Notes: generated by a model from the letters alone, not told the origin. A DNA stretch of 64,000 nt from Rhodobacter sp. (GCA_027484145.1 JAIXUH010000013.1:434001-498000); one strand, 5' to 3'; positions 35,579 through 45,138 are shown, counted from the stretch's first letter. A program made the numbers and translations.

Positions 35579-37027
35579 TCAGCCCTCTTGGCGCTGGTCT
35601 TCTGAAGGGGCGATTTCGGGTTCTGCCACAACGCCGTGTTGCGGCAACCGGATCACGCTGACGCTACAGGGTGCTTCGGCAACGACATGGCTGGACACAG
35701 AGCCAAGATAGCGCCGAGTGGCCGAATGGCTGCGCGCGCCCATCATCACATGGTCGACGTGGTTCTTTTGCACATAGTCGATGATGGCCTGCCCGGGATC
35801 GGGCCCTTCCAGAACGGTAAAGGTCAAGCGGTCTTCGGGCAGTTGCAATGACGCGGCCCAATCGCGCAACGCCAGAAGTCGCGATACATGCAGGTGTTCG
35901 CCGTTGTCGTCGGTGGTTTGGTCAATGCCCATACGGGCGGTCTTAATCACGTTCACACAGGCCACGCGCGCATCGGGCTGAATCACCAGCATCTGCTTGG
36001 TCGACAGCAACAGGTGCTGGCCCAGTGCTTCCATATCCGGCGCAAGGTCGACTGCCACCATAAGAACGGGTGCCTTGCTGATCTGGGCACCGGTGCTGGG
36101 AGGGCTGGCAAAACCGCGCACCTTTCGCATCACGCGCCATCGCCGGAACACCACCATGGCGCCGTCCCGCGCGGTGCGCTGGGCGCGTGCGGTCAGACGC
36201 ACCTGACGCGGGTGTTGCAGATCGAACATCATCTGCGCCGCCGACTGATAGCGGTCTTTGGGGTCAACCTCCAATGCGCGCAACACAATTTCCTGCATCC
36301 ATTCGGGGATGGTGCGGTCAAGGCCACGTGGCGGCACAGGATCACGCCACAGGCGTTTGCGCACGGCAGTGAGTTTTTCCGGCTGTCCGAACGGCAGTTT
36401 TCCGGTCAGCAATTCGTACAGGATTGCGCCAAGGGCAAAGATGTCGCTGCGCAAATCGCCCCGCTGCCGCAGGAACTGTTCCGGCGCGATATAGGGAAAC
36501 GTGCCCATCGGAATGGTAAACTCTTCATCCAGCAGGTCGGGCAAGTGGTCATGCCGTGACAGGCCAAAATCGATGCAAACCATCTTGCCGTTTTCGCGCT
36601 GCAGGAAATTGGCAGGCTTCAGGTCAAGGTGGATGACGTGCTGCTTGTGCAACTCATGCACCGCTTCGGCCATGCGGGCGGCAATCTCAACCGCTTCGGA
36701 CACCGGGCGCGGTGCGGTTGAAAACAGCGTCAGCAGCGAAGGCCCCGAAATGCGTTCGGTCACGATATAGGGCATTTCCGAAAAGTCGCCGATCGCGATC
36801 AGGCGCGGAACATGCGGGCCGGACAGGCGTGGCATGATCATCTGTTCCACTTCGAACCCCACGATTGTTGGGGCATCATAACCATCAAGAAGCGTGGGCA
36901 CCTTCATGATCAAGGGATGCGTGTGGTCGGGGTGGTTCACATCCCAGATTGTGGCAAAACCACCTTTGTGGAGGCACTCGCCCAAGGTAAAACCGTCAAT
37001 CTCCAGACCTGGCCGCGGGCGGTGCAT
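35579..37027 (-). CDS. Ser/Thr protein kinase fused to universal stress (UspA) domain
   Basis: A 482-residue cytoplasmic protein. Residues 10-275 are a Hanks-type kinase with K42 (MKV), HLDLKPAN (D135), DFG (153-155) and APEQ (181-184), plus the C-lobe ELLTGKLPFG. After a basic linker, residues 320-465 are a UspA domain with the ATP-binding signature GARSHSATRRYLGSVSSHVV. No membrane segment is present. The phosphatase gene lies seven bases upstream on the same strand, so kinase and likely phosphatase are made together. Targets may include the neighbouring redox/protease proteins or a regulator, which is inference. Confidence 0.88.
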   Translation of the reverse strand: MHRPRPGLEIDGFTLGECLHKGGFATIWDVNHPDHTHPLIMKVPTLLDGYDAPTIVGFEVEQMIMPRLSGPHVPRLIAIGDFSEMPYIVTERISGPSLLTLFSTAPRPVSEAVEIAARMAEAVHELHKQHVIHLDLKPANFLQRENGKMVCIDFGLSRHDHLPDLLDEEFTIPMGTFPYIAPEQFLRQRGDLRSDIFALGAILYELLTGKLPFGQPEKLTAVRKRLWRDPVPPRGLDRTIPEWMQEIVLRALEVDPKDRYQSAAQMMFDLQHPRQVRLTARAQRTARDGAMVVFRRWRVMRKVRGFASPPSTGAQISKAPVLMVAVDLAPDMEALGQHLLLSTKQMLVIQPDARVACVNVIKTARMGIDQTTDDNGEHLHVSRLLALRDWAASLQLPEDRLTFTVLEGPDPGQAIIDYVQKNHVDHVMMGARSHSATRRYLGSVSSHVVAEAPCSVSVIRLPQHGVVAEPEIAPSEDQRQEG

Positions 37028-37034
37028 GGTCGTC

Positions 37035-37775
37035 TTACGCTCCTGTATTCAGACGTATCGCCAAAGACTCGGGCAGGCCCAGCCGCCGAATCTTGCTGAC
37101 CGTGGCCGACACGTCATAGGCGATGCGGCGAAAGGTCAGTTCGTTCGTGTCGGTGTCTAGGATGGCATAGGCCGCCTGCGGCTCCCCATCTCGTGGCTGA
37201 CCGACCGAGCCGATGACCGCAAGCCAGCGCCGCGTGCGGATCAGCGGGATCGCCATGCCGGGGGGAATGCGCTGTTGCTTGATACGACCGCCCAGATCCT
37301 CACTGAACAGCGTCGGAACATGGCAATGGCCGCAAAAGATCAGCCGCGCCTTGCTGACCTCGAAAGACCCGATGGCACGGGTTTCGCTGGAGACATAATT
37401 CCAGTCGGCGGGATCATTGGCACTGGCATGGACGAACAAGATGTCATCCAGCTGCTTTGTCAGCGGAAGGCGATCCAGAAATTCGCGCTGCTCATCGGAC
37501 AGGATGGGCCGCGTCCAGTTGACGATGCGGCGCGCAGTAATGTTCAGCGACTCGGCCGGGTTGGCGATGGCGCTGTCATGGTTGCCCTTGATGCACCATG
37601 CGCCGGCGGCCACCAGTTCCATCGCGCGGTCCACGCACCACTCGGGATCAGGGCCATAACCGACGATGTCACCCAGCAGGGCATAGCGATCAATACCACG
37701 GTCGGACAGGTCGGTCAGAACGGACTGGAACGCCTCGCGGTTGGCATGGATGTCCGTTAGGATGGCTATACGCAT
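37035..37775 (-). CDS. Calcineurin-like metallophosphoesterase
   Basis: A 246-residue enzyme of the YfcE/PrpE-like group. Metal-site motifs are in order: DIHAN (D8-H10), GDIVGYGPDP, GNHD, then FVHAS and GHCHVP. Such enzymes act as protein or small-molecule phosphatases with two metal ions. The ATG at 37775 follows GGGGAG, so the longer upstream reading is unnecessary. It is the first gene of a two-gene unit with the kinase and may reverse the kinase's action. Confidence 0.82.
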   Translation of the reverse strand: MRIAILTDIHANREAFQSVLTDLSDRGIDRYALLGDIVGYGPDPEWCVDRAMELVAAGAWCIKGNHDSAIANPAESLNITARRIVNWTRPILSDEQREFLDRLPLTKQLDDILFVHASANDPADWNYVSSETRAIGSFEVSKARLIFCGHCHVPTLFSEDLGGRIKQQRIPPGMAIPLIRTRRWLAVIGSVGQPRDGEPQAAYAILDTDTNELTFRRIAYDVSATVSKIRRLGLPESLAIRLNTGA

Positions 37776-38246
37776 GTTCTCCCCGCATCTGGGCGGGTTT
37801 CGCCCCGCCCCTACCCTAGGGTTCAGGGTTGCGCACCACAATGCCGCTGTGGGCCATCGCCGGAATGGGGCCAATTGTGGTGCGACTCAGTCTGCCAAAT
37901 GGCGCGATCATGGCAAAGGAAAGGCTGCGGCAGTTTGCCCGATCCCGTCAGGCACAGAGGGCCGCGATCTGGGATATCACGAACACATGGATTCCCATCA
38001 CGGTGGCGTGAGGACTCAGGGCATTGAAAATCATGCGTATTCGCCGACCGTGAAAAGTCAATTTACAGATTTCCTGAAAATCTGAAAATAGATTAACAAG
38101 AAAATCTATTATTCGTAATTAGTTGCACAGAACTTCACATTTCGGTTAAGCTGCAGGTGAGTTGGAGCATTTCTGTCGCCACTGGCCCGGTTGACAGAAT
38201 CACAGAATAGCGAGCCCGCGTTGGTTCGCACCTAAGGAGGAGCCGA
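37776..38246. other. Divergent promoter region with inverted repeats, upstream of acs
   Basis: A 471-base region between the phosphatase and acs genes, markedly A/T-rich from 38040 to 38150. Two inverted repeats stand out: CAGATTT-cctga-AAATCTG (38066-38084) and AATAGATT / AATCTATT (38087-38110, eight-base spacer). They are probably regulatory for acs, which is usually induced when acetate is the carbon source. A 60-codon frame at 37829-38011 lacks coding character. Confidence 0.5.
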
Positions 38247-40211
38247 ATGTCAGAGCAAGGTTCAGCACAGGGCGTCTACACCGCCTCGGACGAATTCATC
38301 GCCAAGGCGCACATCACGGCGGACCGCTATGCCGCGATGTACGCAGATTCGGTCAGCGACCCTGATGCCTTCTGGGCCAAGCATGCCCAGCGGATCGACT
38401 GGATCAAGCCCTTTACCAAGGTGAAGGACAGCAACTTTGAATTCGGCAAAGTCTCGATCAAGTGGTTCGAAGACGGCGCGCTGAATGTCTCTGCAAACTG
38501 CATCGATCGGCACATGCTGACCCGCGCGAACCAGACCGCGATCATCTGGGAGCCGGATGATCCAAAGACCCCGGCGCAGCATATCACCTATGCGCAGCTT
38601 CTGGAAAACACGTCGCGTATGGCCAATGTGCTCAAGGCGCATGGCGTGACCAAGGGTGATCGCGTCGTTCTTTACATGCCGATGATCCCCGAAGCGGCCT
38701 ATGCCATGCTGGCCTGTGCGCGGCTTGGCGCGATCCACTCGGTTGTGTTCGCGGGTTTTTCGCCAGACGCTTTGGCAAACCGCATCAATGACTCAGAGGC
38801 AAAGGTTGTCATCACCGCCGACTACGCCCCGCGTGGTGGCAAGAAAACGGCGCTGAAGTCGAACACCGACAAGGCACTGTTTGATTGTTCCGACCGCGTG
38901 AAATGCTTGGTGGTCAAGCATACCGGCGACCAGATCACATGGATCGAAGGGCGCGATGTTGACCTGAAGGCCGAAATGGCCGCAGCGAAACCCTATTGCC
39001 CCTATGTCGAGGTTGGTGCCGAAGATCCGCTGTTCATTCTGTATACCTCGGGGTCAACCGGGCGGCCCAAGGGCGTGGTGCACACCTCCGGCGGCTACCT
39101 TGTTTATGCAGCGATGACGCACGAATACACCTTTGACTATCAGGAAGGTGACGTCTTCTGGTGCACCGCCGATGTGGGTTGGGTGACCGGGCACAGTTAT
39201 ATCGTCTATGGCCCGCTGGCCAATGGCGCGACCACGATCATGTTCGAGGGCGTGCCGAATTTTCCCGATGCCGGTCGCTTCTGGGAAGTCTGCGCCAAGC
39301 ACAAGGTCAATCAGTTCTATACCGCGCCCACAGCCATTCGCAGCCTGATGGCGCAGGGCACGGAGTGGGTGGAAAAGCACGATCTGTCATCGTTGCGGCT
39401 TTTGGGTTCGGTGGGCGAACCGATCAACCCCGAGGCATGGAACTGGTACAACACCAACGTCGGCAAAGGGCGCTGCCCGATCGTCGATACCTTCTGGCAG
39501 ACCGAAACCGGCGGCCACATCATCACCCCGCTGCCGGGAGCCATTCCGCAAAAGCCGGGCTCGGCCACGCTGCCGTTCTTTGGCGTGCAGCCCATCGTCC
39601 TCGATCCGGCTAACGCGCAAGTGCAGACGGCGACAGTGACCGATGGCGTGCTGTGCATTGCTGACAGCTGGCCCGGCATGATGCGGACGCTGTGGGGCGA
39701 CCATCAGCGGTTCGAAGAGGCCTATTTTGGCCAGTATCGTGGCTACTACTTCACCGGTGACGGCTGCCGCCGCGACGCAGACGGCTATTACTGGATCACC
39801 GGACGCGTCGATGACGTGATCAACGTCTCGGGGCACCGCATGGGCACCGCCGAGGTTGAGTCCGCCCTTGTCGCGCATGAAAAGGTGGCCGAGGCCGCCG
39901 TGGTGGGTTATCCGCACGACATCAAGGGTCAGGGCATCTATGCCTATGTCACGCTGATGAAGGGCGTGGAACCCAGCGAACCTTTGCGGAAAGAGCTGGA
40001 AGCCTGGGTCCGGACCGAAATCGGGCCGATTGCCAAACCCGATCTTATCCAATGGGCGCCCGGCCTGCCGAAAACACGGTCCGGCAAGATCATGCGTCGC
40101 ATCCTGCGCAAGATCGCCGAAAACGATTTTGGCGCGCTTGGCGACACCTCGACCCTTGCCGATCCGGCTGTGGTGGAAGAGTTGATCGAAAACCGGATGA
40201 ACCGGGCCTGA
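38247..40211 (+). CDS. acs: Acetyl-CoA synthetase
   Basis: A 654-residue AMP-forming ligase: acetate + ATP + CoA gives acetyl-CoA + AMP + PPi. The family motifs are present: [14 protein letters not shown] (adenylate-forming P-loop), WWQTETGG-type segment ([16 protein letters not shown]), [32 protein letters not shown], and the C-terminal catalytic lysine in [11 protein letters not shown], the usual acetylation site. Length is normal. AAGGAGGAG precedes the ATG. Eighteen bases separate it from adk, which would recycle the AMP produced. Confidence 0.95.
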   Translation: MSEQGSAQGVYTASDEFIAKAHITADRYAAMYADSVSDPDAFWAKHAQRIDWIKPFTKVKDSNFEFGKVSIKWFEDGALNVSANCIDRHMLTRANQTAIIWEPDDPKTPAQHITYAQLLENTSRMANVLKAHGVTKGDRVVLYMPMIPEAAYAMLACARLGAIHSVVFAGFSPDALANRINDSEAKVVITADYAPRGGKKTALKSNTDKALFDCSDRVKCLVVKHTGDQITWIEGRDVDLKAEMAAAKPYCPYVEVGAEDPLFILYTSGSTGRPKGVVHTSGGYLVYAAMTHEYTFDYQEGDVFWCTADVGWVTGHSYIVYGPLANGATTIMFEGVPNFPDAGRFWEVCAKHKVNQFYTAPTAIRSLMAQGTEWVEKHDLSSLRLLGSVGEPINPEAWNWYNTNVGKGRCPIVDTFWQTETGGHIITPLPGAIPQKPGSATLPFFGVQPIVLDPANAQVQTATVTDGVLCIADSWPGMMRTLWGDHQRFEEAYFGQYRGYYFTGDGCRRDADGYYWITGRVDDVINVSGHRMGTAEVESALVAHEKVAEAAVVGYPHDIKGQGIYAYVTLMKGVEPSEPLRKELEAWVRTEIGPIAKPDLIQWAPGLPKTRSGKIMRRILRKIAENDFGALGDTSTLADPAVVEELIENRMNRA

Positions 40212-40229
40212 AACGTGGAGAACGAATCC

Positions 40230-40898
40230 ATGACACAGCCCGCCGTCGTTATTCTGCTGGGTCCCCCGGGAGCCGGGAAGGGAACTCAGGCCCGGATGCT
40301 TGAGGATGATTTTGGCCTGATCCAACTTTCGACGGGTGATCTGTTGCGGGCGGCAGTTGCTGCCGGAACCACCGCAGGGAAAAAGGCAAAGGAGGTCATG
40401 GATGCCGGGCTTCTGGTCAGTGACGATATCGTTCTGGCTGTTCTGAAAGACCGGATGGCGCAGGATGATGTGCAGAATGGCATCATCCTTGACGGCTTTC
40501 CACGCACGGACGGGCAGGCGAGTGCTCTGGACGGGCTGCTTGCGGCCGTTGGCCAACGGGTGACGGCGGCCATCAGCCTTGAGGTGGACGACCATGCGAT
40601 GGTTGGCCGTGTGGCCGGTCGCTACACCTGCGCCGGCTGCGGCGAAGGCTATCACGACGAATTCAAGACGCCTGCGCGTGCAGGCACTTGTGACAAATGC
40701 GGCGGCACGGCGTTCAAGCGCCGGGCCGACGACAACGCCGAAACGGTGCGCGAACGGCTGAAGGCCTATCACGCCCAGACGGCACCGCTGATCGCCTATT
40801 ACGACGGCAAAGGGGTTCTGCAACGGATCAATGCAATGGGTGCCATTGCTGACATCCGGGCTGAACTGGGTGCCATCGTGGGGCGCGTGTCAGCGTGA
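40230..40898 (+). CDS. adk: Adenylate kinase
   Basis: A 222-residue enzyme converting AMP + ATP to 2 ADP. The P-loop GPPGAGKGTQ, STGDLLRAAV, and DGFPRT motifs are all present. The lid is the zinc type with CAGC ... CDKC (about residues 131-153). The ATG at 40230 has GGAG upstream. In many proteobacteria adk lies in the ribosomal-protein operon; here it follows acs directly, which suits AMP recycling during acetate activation and may mean a second copy exists elsewhere. Confidence 0.93.
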   Translation: MTQPAVVILLGPPGAGKGTQARMLEDDFGLIQLSTGDLLRAAVAAGTTAGKKAKEVMDAGLLVSDDIVLAVLKDRMAQDDVQNGIILDGFPRTDGQASALDGLLAAVGQRVTAAISLEVDDHAMVGRVAGRYTCAGCGEGYHDEFKTPARAGTCDKCGGTAFKRRADDNAETVRERLKAYHAQTAPLIAYYDGKGVLQRINAMGAIADIRAELGAIVGRVSA

Positions 40899-41088
40899 AG
40901 GGGGGCCAAGTCCGCGCAGCGGGCCTGGCAGGACGGGAGGCGGATCGCGACGAGCGTGACGCGCAATGCACGCCCATTTCGGCGCAAGCCGGAAAAAGGG
41001 GCCCGAAACGGCGCAAGCAACAGCGGGCTTCGTGCGATCAAGACAGTGGATGGGTCCCAAAGGCCCGAAAAAACAAGGAGGAAAGCCA

Positions 41089-43098
41089 ATGGCAATAACT
41101 AGCACGGATGTGCGCGATCGCTCGCGTCCGATGACGGGGGAAGAGCGCAAGGTCATCTTGGCCTCGTCCGCCGGGACCATCTTTGAATGGTACGACTTCT
41201 ATCTTTACGGCTCGCTGGCCGCGATCATCGGCGCACAGTTCTTTACGCCCTTCCCGGAAGCCACGCGTAACGTGTTTGCGCTGCTGGCCTTTGCCGCAGG
41301 CTTCATCGTGCGCCCGTTCGGCGCGCTGGTGTTCGGCGCGCTGGGTGACCTTGTTGGCCGGAAATACACCTTCCTGATGACGATCGTCATCATGGGTACG
41401 TCGACCTTCCTCGTTGGCCTTCTGCCGAACTACTATTCCTGGGGTGCCGCGGCACCGATCATCCTGATCGCGCTGCGGATGTTGCAGGGTCTGGCACTTG
41501 GCGGCGAATACGGTGGGGCCGCAGTCTATGTGGCCGAGCATGCGCCAGCAAACCAGCGCGGCTTCTTTACCGCCTTCATCCAAACGACCGCGACGCTGGG
41601 CCTCTTGCTGTCGTTGATCGTGATCCTGTCGGTACAGGGCTACGTGAACGGCGCCTATCCTGACCAGCCGGTTCTGGATGCCGCCGGTGTGGCCCTGATG
41701 AACGCGGACGGAACACCGCAGATGATGAAGGCGTTCAACGCCTGGGGCTGGCGGATCCCGTTCATCGGCTCGATCTTCCTTCTGCTCATCTCGCTTTACA
41801 TCCGTCTGCAGATGAATGAATCCCCGGCCTTCAAGAAGATGAAGGAAGAGGGTGCCGCCTCGAAGGCGCCGCTGACCGAGGCCTTTGGCCCCGGCAAGAA
41901 CGCCCTTGCACTGCTGATCGTCCCGGCCCTTCTGATCATCCTTGCCTTCTCGGGCATGCTGACCGGATCGATCGTGATGTACCTCGGGATCGCCTTTGCA
42001 GTGATCGCCGTTGTCTGGGGCTGGCTGAACGCCAAGATCGCGCTCATCGCGCTTCTCGGCCTTGTCGCCGGTCAGGCTGTTGTCTGGTACACTGGCCAGT
42101 TCTACGCGCTGTTCTTCCTGCAGAACGTGATCAAGGTTGATGCATTCTCGGCCAACGTCTTCGTGGCTTGGTCGCTGATCATCGGCACGGGTGGCTTCCT
42201 CTTCTTTGGCGCGCTGTCCGACCGTATCGGCCGCAAGCCGATCATCCTGGCGGGCTGCCTGATCGCGGCTGCCACCTATCAGTTCGTGTTCCCGCTGCTG
42301 ACGGCCACCGCAAACCCGATGCTGCACGCCGCGCACCAGGTTCCGGTCGTCGTGACCGCCGATCCGGCAGACTGCTCGTTCCAGTTCAACCCGGTCGGAA
42401 CGGCAAAGTTCACCAACTCTTGCGACATCACCAAGGCACTGCTGTCGCGCGCTTCGGTGAACTATGAAACGGTGGACGCCCCTGCAGGTAGCGTCGCCAG
42501 CGTCAAGATCGGTGAGACAGAGATCCCGGCCTATGTCGGTTCTGTTAACGCTGCTGCCGTGAAGGAACTGACCGCTGCTCTGGAAACCGCCAAAGCGGGA
42601 ACCGACCAAGCGGCCATCGACGCTGCTCAGGCCGCGCTTGATGCCGAAAAGGGCGTGCCTGCCGCCTTTACCAAGGCTGTGAACGCTGCAATCGCTGCTG
42701 CGGGCTATCCGCTGGTGGCGAAAGACAACACGACCGTCGCTGTTGCGGCAAACTTCGTCGACATCTTCACCGCGCAAAAGCTGACGATCATCGCCATCCT
42801 GACCTACCTCATCATTCTGGTGACGATGGTCTATGGCCCGATCGCTGCCATGCTGGTGGAACTGTTCCCGACGCGTATCCGCTATTCGGGTCTGTCGCTG
42901 CCGTATCACATCGGCAACGGCTGGTTCGGTGGCCTGATGCCCGCAACCGCCTTTGCCATCTCGGCGCAGACCGGTTCGGTTTATGGTGGTCTGTGGTATC
43001 CGATCATCATCGCGCTGGCGACCGTTGTCATCGGCCTGATCTTCGTGCCGGGCAACACCCACAAGAAGTCGATCTTCGCGGACGATAGTGTGAAGTAA
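41089..43098 (+). CDS. MHS-family major facilitator transporter with large periplasmic insertion
   Basis: A 669-residue inner-membrane symporter. The N-terminal MHS signature FEWYDFYLYGSLA and the loop 2-3 motif GALGDLVGRKY are clear, as is the second copy GALSDRIGRKP. Known MHS carriers import organic acids or osmolytes with protons. It is over 200 residues longer than usual: about 147 residues (413-559) are inserted between the last membrane segments, with two cysteines, an Ala/Lys/Glu-rich helical stretch and a likely periplasmic location. A strong AAGGAGG precedes the ATG, and codons are more biased than in neighbours, suggesting high expression. Its place after acs-adk suggests acetate or another short organic acid. 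Confidence 0.85.
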   Translation: MAITSTDVRDRSRPMTGEERKVILASSAGTIFEWYDFYLYGSLAAIIGAQFFTPFPEATRNVFALLAFAAGFIVRPFGALVFGALGDLVGRKYTFLMTIVIMGTSTFLVGLLPNYYSWGAAAPIILIALRMLQGLALGGEYGGAAVYVAEHAPANQRGFFTAFIQTTATLGLLLSLIVILSVQGYVNGAYPDQPVLDAAGVALMNADGTPQMMKAFNAWGWRIPFIGSIFLLLISLYIRLQMNESPAFKKMKEEGAASKAPLTEAFGPGKNALALLIVPALLIILAFSGMLTGSIVMYLGIAFAVIAVVWGWLNAKIALIALLGLVAGQAVVWYTGQFYALFFLQNVIKVDAFSANVFVAWSLIIGTGGFLFFGALSDRIGRKPIILAGCLIAAATYQFVFPLLTATANPMLHAAHQVPVVVTADPADCSFQFNPVGTAKFTNSCDITKALLSRASVNYETVDAPAGSVASVKIGETEIPAYVGSVNAAAVKELTAALETAKAGTDQAAIDAAQAALDAEKGVPAAFTKAVNAAIAAAGYPLVAKDNTTVAVAANFVDIFTAQKLTIIAILTYLIILVTMVYGPIAAMLVELFPTRIRYSGLSLPYHIGNGWFGGLMPATAFAISAQTGSVYGGLWYPIIIALATVVIGLIFVPGNTHKKSIFADDSVK

Positions 43099-43106
43099 AT
43101 CCCACT

Positions 43107-43140
43107 TGGTCAGGCCGGGATGATTGCCCCGGCCTGACCA
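43107..43140 (+). terminator. Intrinsic terminator-like hairpin after the MHS gene
   Basis: TGGTCAGGCCGGG and CCCGGCCTGACCA form a perfect 13-bp stem with an eight-base loop just after the transporter stop codon. The U-run is weak (CCTTCC), so termination strength is uncertain. Confidence 0.65.
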
Positions 43141-43221
43141 CCTTCCATGTTGAACGTCCGCTTTGATGCGTTCGCCATTTGCTCAGACAGATCAGAAAAA
43201 CCGCCGCGCCCCGAGGGAAGC

Positions 43222-43611
43222 ATGACCGATCGACATGGATTGCGTGTTGTTCTGGTGATCGAAGACGAGGACAACATCGCCACGGCGCTGGAATATGTCA
43301 TCGTGCGCGAAGGGTTTGAATATCGCCGCATCGACAGTGGGGCCAAGGCGGTTGCCGCCATCCGGACCGAAAAACCCGACCTTGTGCTGCTGGATGTGAT
43401 GTTGCCCGAAATGTCGGGCTATGACATCTGCCGCGAGGTTCGCAGCGACCGAACATTGCAAAAGACCAAGATCATCATGATGACGGCCCGCGGATCAGCC
43501 GTGCAGCGCGCCAAGTGCCTTGACCTTGGGGCCGATGGCTTCATCACCAAGCCTTTTGATCTGCAATCGCTGCGAAGCGAGATCAATCGCCATATCCTTC
43601 GCCAGAACTAG
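43222..43611 (+). CDS. Single-domain response regulator
   Basis: A 129-residue CheY-like receiver with no output domain. The acidic pocket E14/D15, phospho-acceptor D58 (LVLLDVMLP), conserved T (MMTAR) and K110 (FITKPFD) are all present. GAGGGAAG precedes the ATG at 43222. No histidine kinase is adjacent, so the partner is elsewhere. It lies 123 bases after the transporter gene, and control of acetate use is possible but unsupported. Confidence 0.85.
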   Translation: MTDRHGLRVVLVIEDEDNIATALEYVIVREGFEYRRIDSGAKAVAAIRTEKPDLVLLDVMLPEMSGYDICREVRSDRTLQKTKIIMMTARGSAVQRAKCLDLGADGFITKPFDLQSLRSEINRHILRQN

Positions 43612-43617
43612 GCATAT

Positions 43618-43890
43618 TCAGCGGCGTAACCGCGTGTAGGCCTCCCAGATGCCAAGGCACAGCGCCAGCAGGGCCGCATTCGCCACAACACCCATCACGA
43701 ATGCCTGCATCAGGTTTGGGGCCAGCCCGAGCCCCATGGTGGATGGCAGCAGAAAGGCGATGAAGCCAACACCAGCCACCAGCGGGATCAGCATTCCGGT
43801 TGCGGCGCGGTTGCGCAACGCGGTTGCCAACAACCCAACAATCAACCCGATGCGAAACGGGTCTAGCAACTGGGAAATCAACAGATCCAT
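43618..43890 (-). CDS. Small three-helix membrane protein, unknown function
   Basis: A 90-residue protein that is almost entirely hydrophobic, with about three membrane segments (starting MDLLISQLLDPFRIGLIVGL) and a short basic C-terminus (EAYTRLRR). GGAG stands before the ATG at 43890. A longer upstream reading has no coding character. It is divergent from the serine hydrolase gene. I do not recognise the family. Confidence 0.65.
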   Translation of the reverse strand: MDLLISQLLDPFRIGLIVGLLATALRNRAATGMLIPLVAGVGFIAFLLPSTMGLGLAPNLMQAFVMGVVANAALLALCLGIWEAYTRLRR

Positions 43891-44037
43891 CGGCAACTCC
43901 TGCGCGGCAATTGCCCCTGTGTGCGGCGGCGGCGATGCGAAAGCAAGCCCTTGGCTGCGGCTTTGGCTTGCACGCCGTGGTGAAAGGCGATCAGACTTTG
44001 GCAGCAGCCACCACTGGCAAAAGCGCGAGATAAACCC

Positions 44038-45132
44038 ATGACCCTTGAACACCGTTTGAATACCGTCATCGATGCCGCGCTTGGGTCACGAATCATTGGC
44101 TGCGTGGTGCGGGTGAACCAGAATGGCCAGACCGTCTTTTGCCGCGCGGCGGGCTATGCCGACCGGGAAAAGGGCATGGCGATGGCGGTGGACAGCATCT
44201 TCCGCCTTGCGTCGGTGACCAAGCCAATTGTTTCGACAGCAGCGCTGCGGATGATGGAGCTTGGCCGTTTGCAACTGGACGATCCGGTCACACGGTTCCT
44301 GCCGTGGTTCACGCCCATGGCTCCGGACGGGTCTGTCCCGGCCATTTCGCTGCGGCATCTGCTGACGCACACATCAGGCATTACATATGATGTACCTGCC
44401 ACGGTGGCTGGGGGGCTGTCGGGGCCGAACATCGCGCTGGAAGAAAACCTGCGCCGTTTGGCACAGGTGCCGCTTGCCTTCATGCCGGGCTCCAGATGGG
44501 CTTATGGAATGGGCATTGACGTGATCGGCGGAGTTCTGGCCGCAATCCACGGATCAACCCTTGAAGACGCTGTGGCAACCCATGTGACCGGACCATTGGG
44601 AATGAAGGACACGCATTTTCACGTCACAGACCGCGCGCGCCTGACTGTGCCCTATGCCGACGGCACCCCGCCCATGCCGATGGGAGAAAATGAACCCGTG
44701 CCGGGCCGGTCGGGCGGTGTGACCGTGTTTTCCCCGGACCGCATCCATGACCCCAATGCGCCGCAGTCGGGCGGGGCCGGGATGGCGGGCACGGCGGGCG
44801 ATGTAATGAAACTGCTGGAGGAGTTCAGCGGGGCCGGCAAATTGCTTCGGCCTGAAACGGTGGCCATGGCGCTGTCCAACCAGATCGGTGCCGTCCCGCG
44901 CGACCCTGCCGACCCCGGCAAGCGGTTCAGCCTGATCGGGGCACGGCTGGAAGACCCGCATCTGGCAACATCGCCTTGCCCCGTTGGCACCGCCGATTGG
45001 GGCGGTGCTTATGGGCATAACTGGCTGATCGACCCGACCAACCGTATCAGCATTGTCACCTGCACGAACACAGCGTTCGAAGGCTGCAACGGGCCCTTCC
45101 GGGAAGAGGTGCGCGACGCCGTCTACGGCTGA
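44038..45132 (+). CDS. Beta-lactamase-family serine hydrolase
   Basis: A 364-residue protein of the class C beta-lactamase/esterase fold (EstB, DD-peptidase-like). The nucleophile motif SVTK is at S59-K62, the LLTHTSGI segment follows, and the tyrosine motif is WAYGMG, where family members usually have Y-x-N. GAYGHNWLID near the C-terminus fits the H/K-x-G strand. There is no signal peptide, so it is probably a cytoplasmic esterase or amidase rather than an antibiotic-resistance enzyme. It is convergent with the aldehyde dehydrogenase gene, stops six bases apart. Confidence 0.8.
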   Translation: MTLEHRLNTVIDAALGSRIIGCVVRVNQNGQTVFCRAAGYADREKGMAMAVDSIFRLASVTKPIVSTAALRMMELGRLQLDDPVTRFLPWFTPMAPDGSVPAISLRHLLTHTSGITYDVPATVAGGLSGPNIALEENLRRLAQVPLAFMPGSRWAYGMGIDVIGGVLAAIHGSTLEDAVATHVTGPLGMKDTHFHVTDRARLTVPYADGTPPMPMGENEPVPGRSGGVTVFSPDRIHDPNAPQSGGAGMAGTAGDVMKLLEEFSGAGKLLRPETVAMALSNQIGAVPRDPADPGKRFSLIGARLEDPHLATSPCPVGTADWGGAYGHNWLIDPTNRISIVTCTNTAFEGCNGPFREEVRDAVYG

Positions 45133-45138
45133 CAGTCA

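Noticed and set aside
37829-38011. A 60-codon plus-strand frame upstream of acs
   Set aside because: No ribosome site and it lies inside the regulatory A/T-richening region; nothing recognisable in the translation.
41038-43062. A 674-codon open frame on the minus strand opposite the MHS transporter
   Set aside because: It is an antisense shadow caused by the strong codon bias of the transporter gene; the predicted protein is full of His, Arg, Asp and Gln, with no domain and no ribosome site.
44038-45132. Possible antibiotic-resistance beta-lactamase
   Set aside because: There is no signal peptide and the Y-x-N motif is replaced by YGM; the esterase/amidase branch of the fold fits better.
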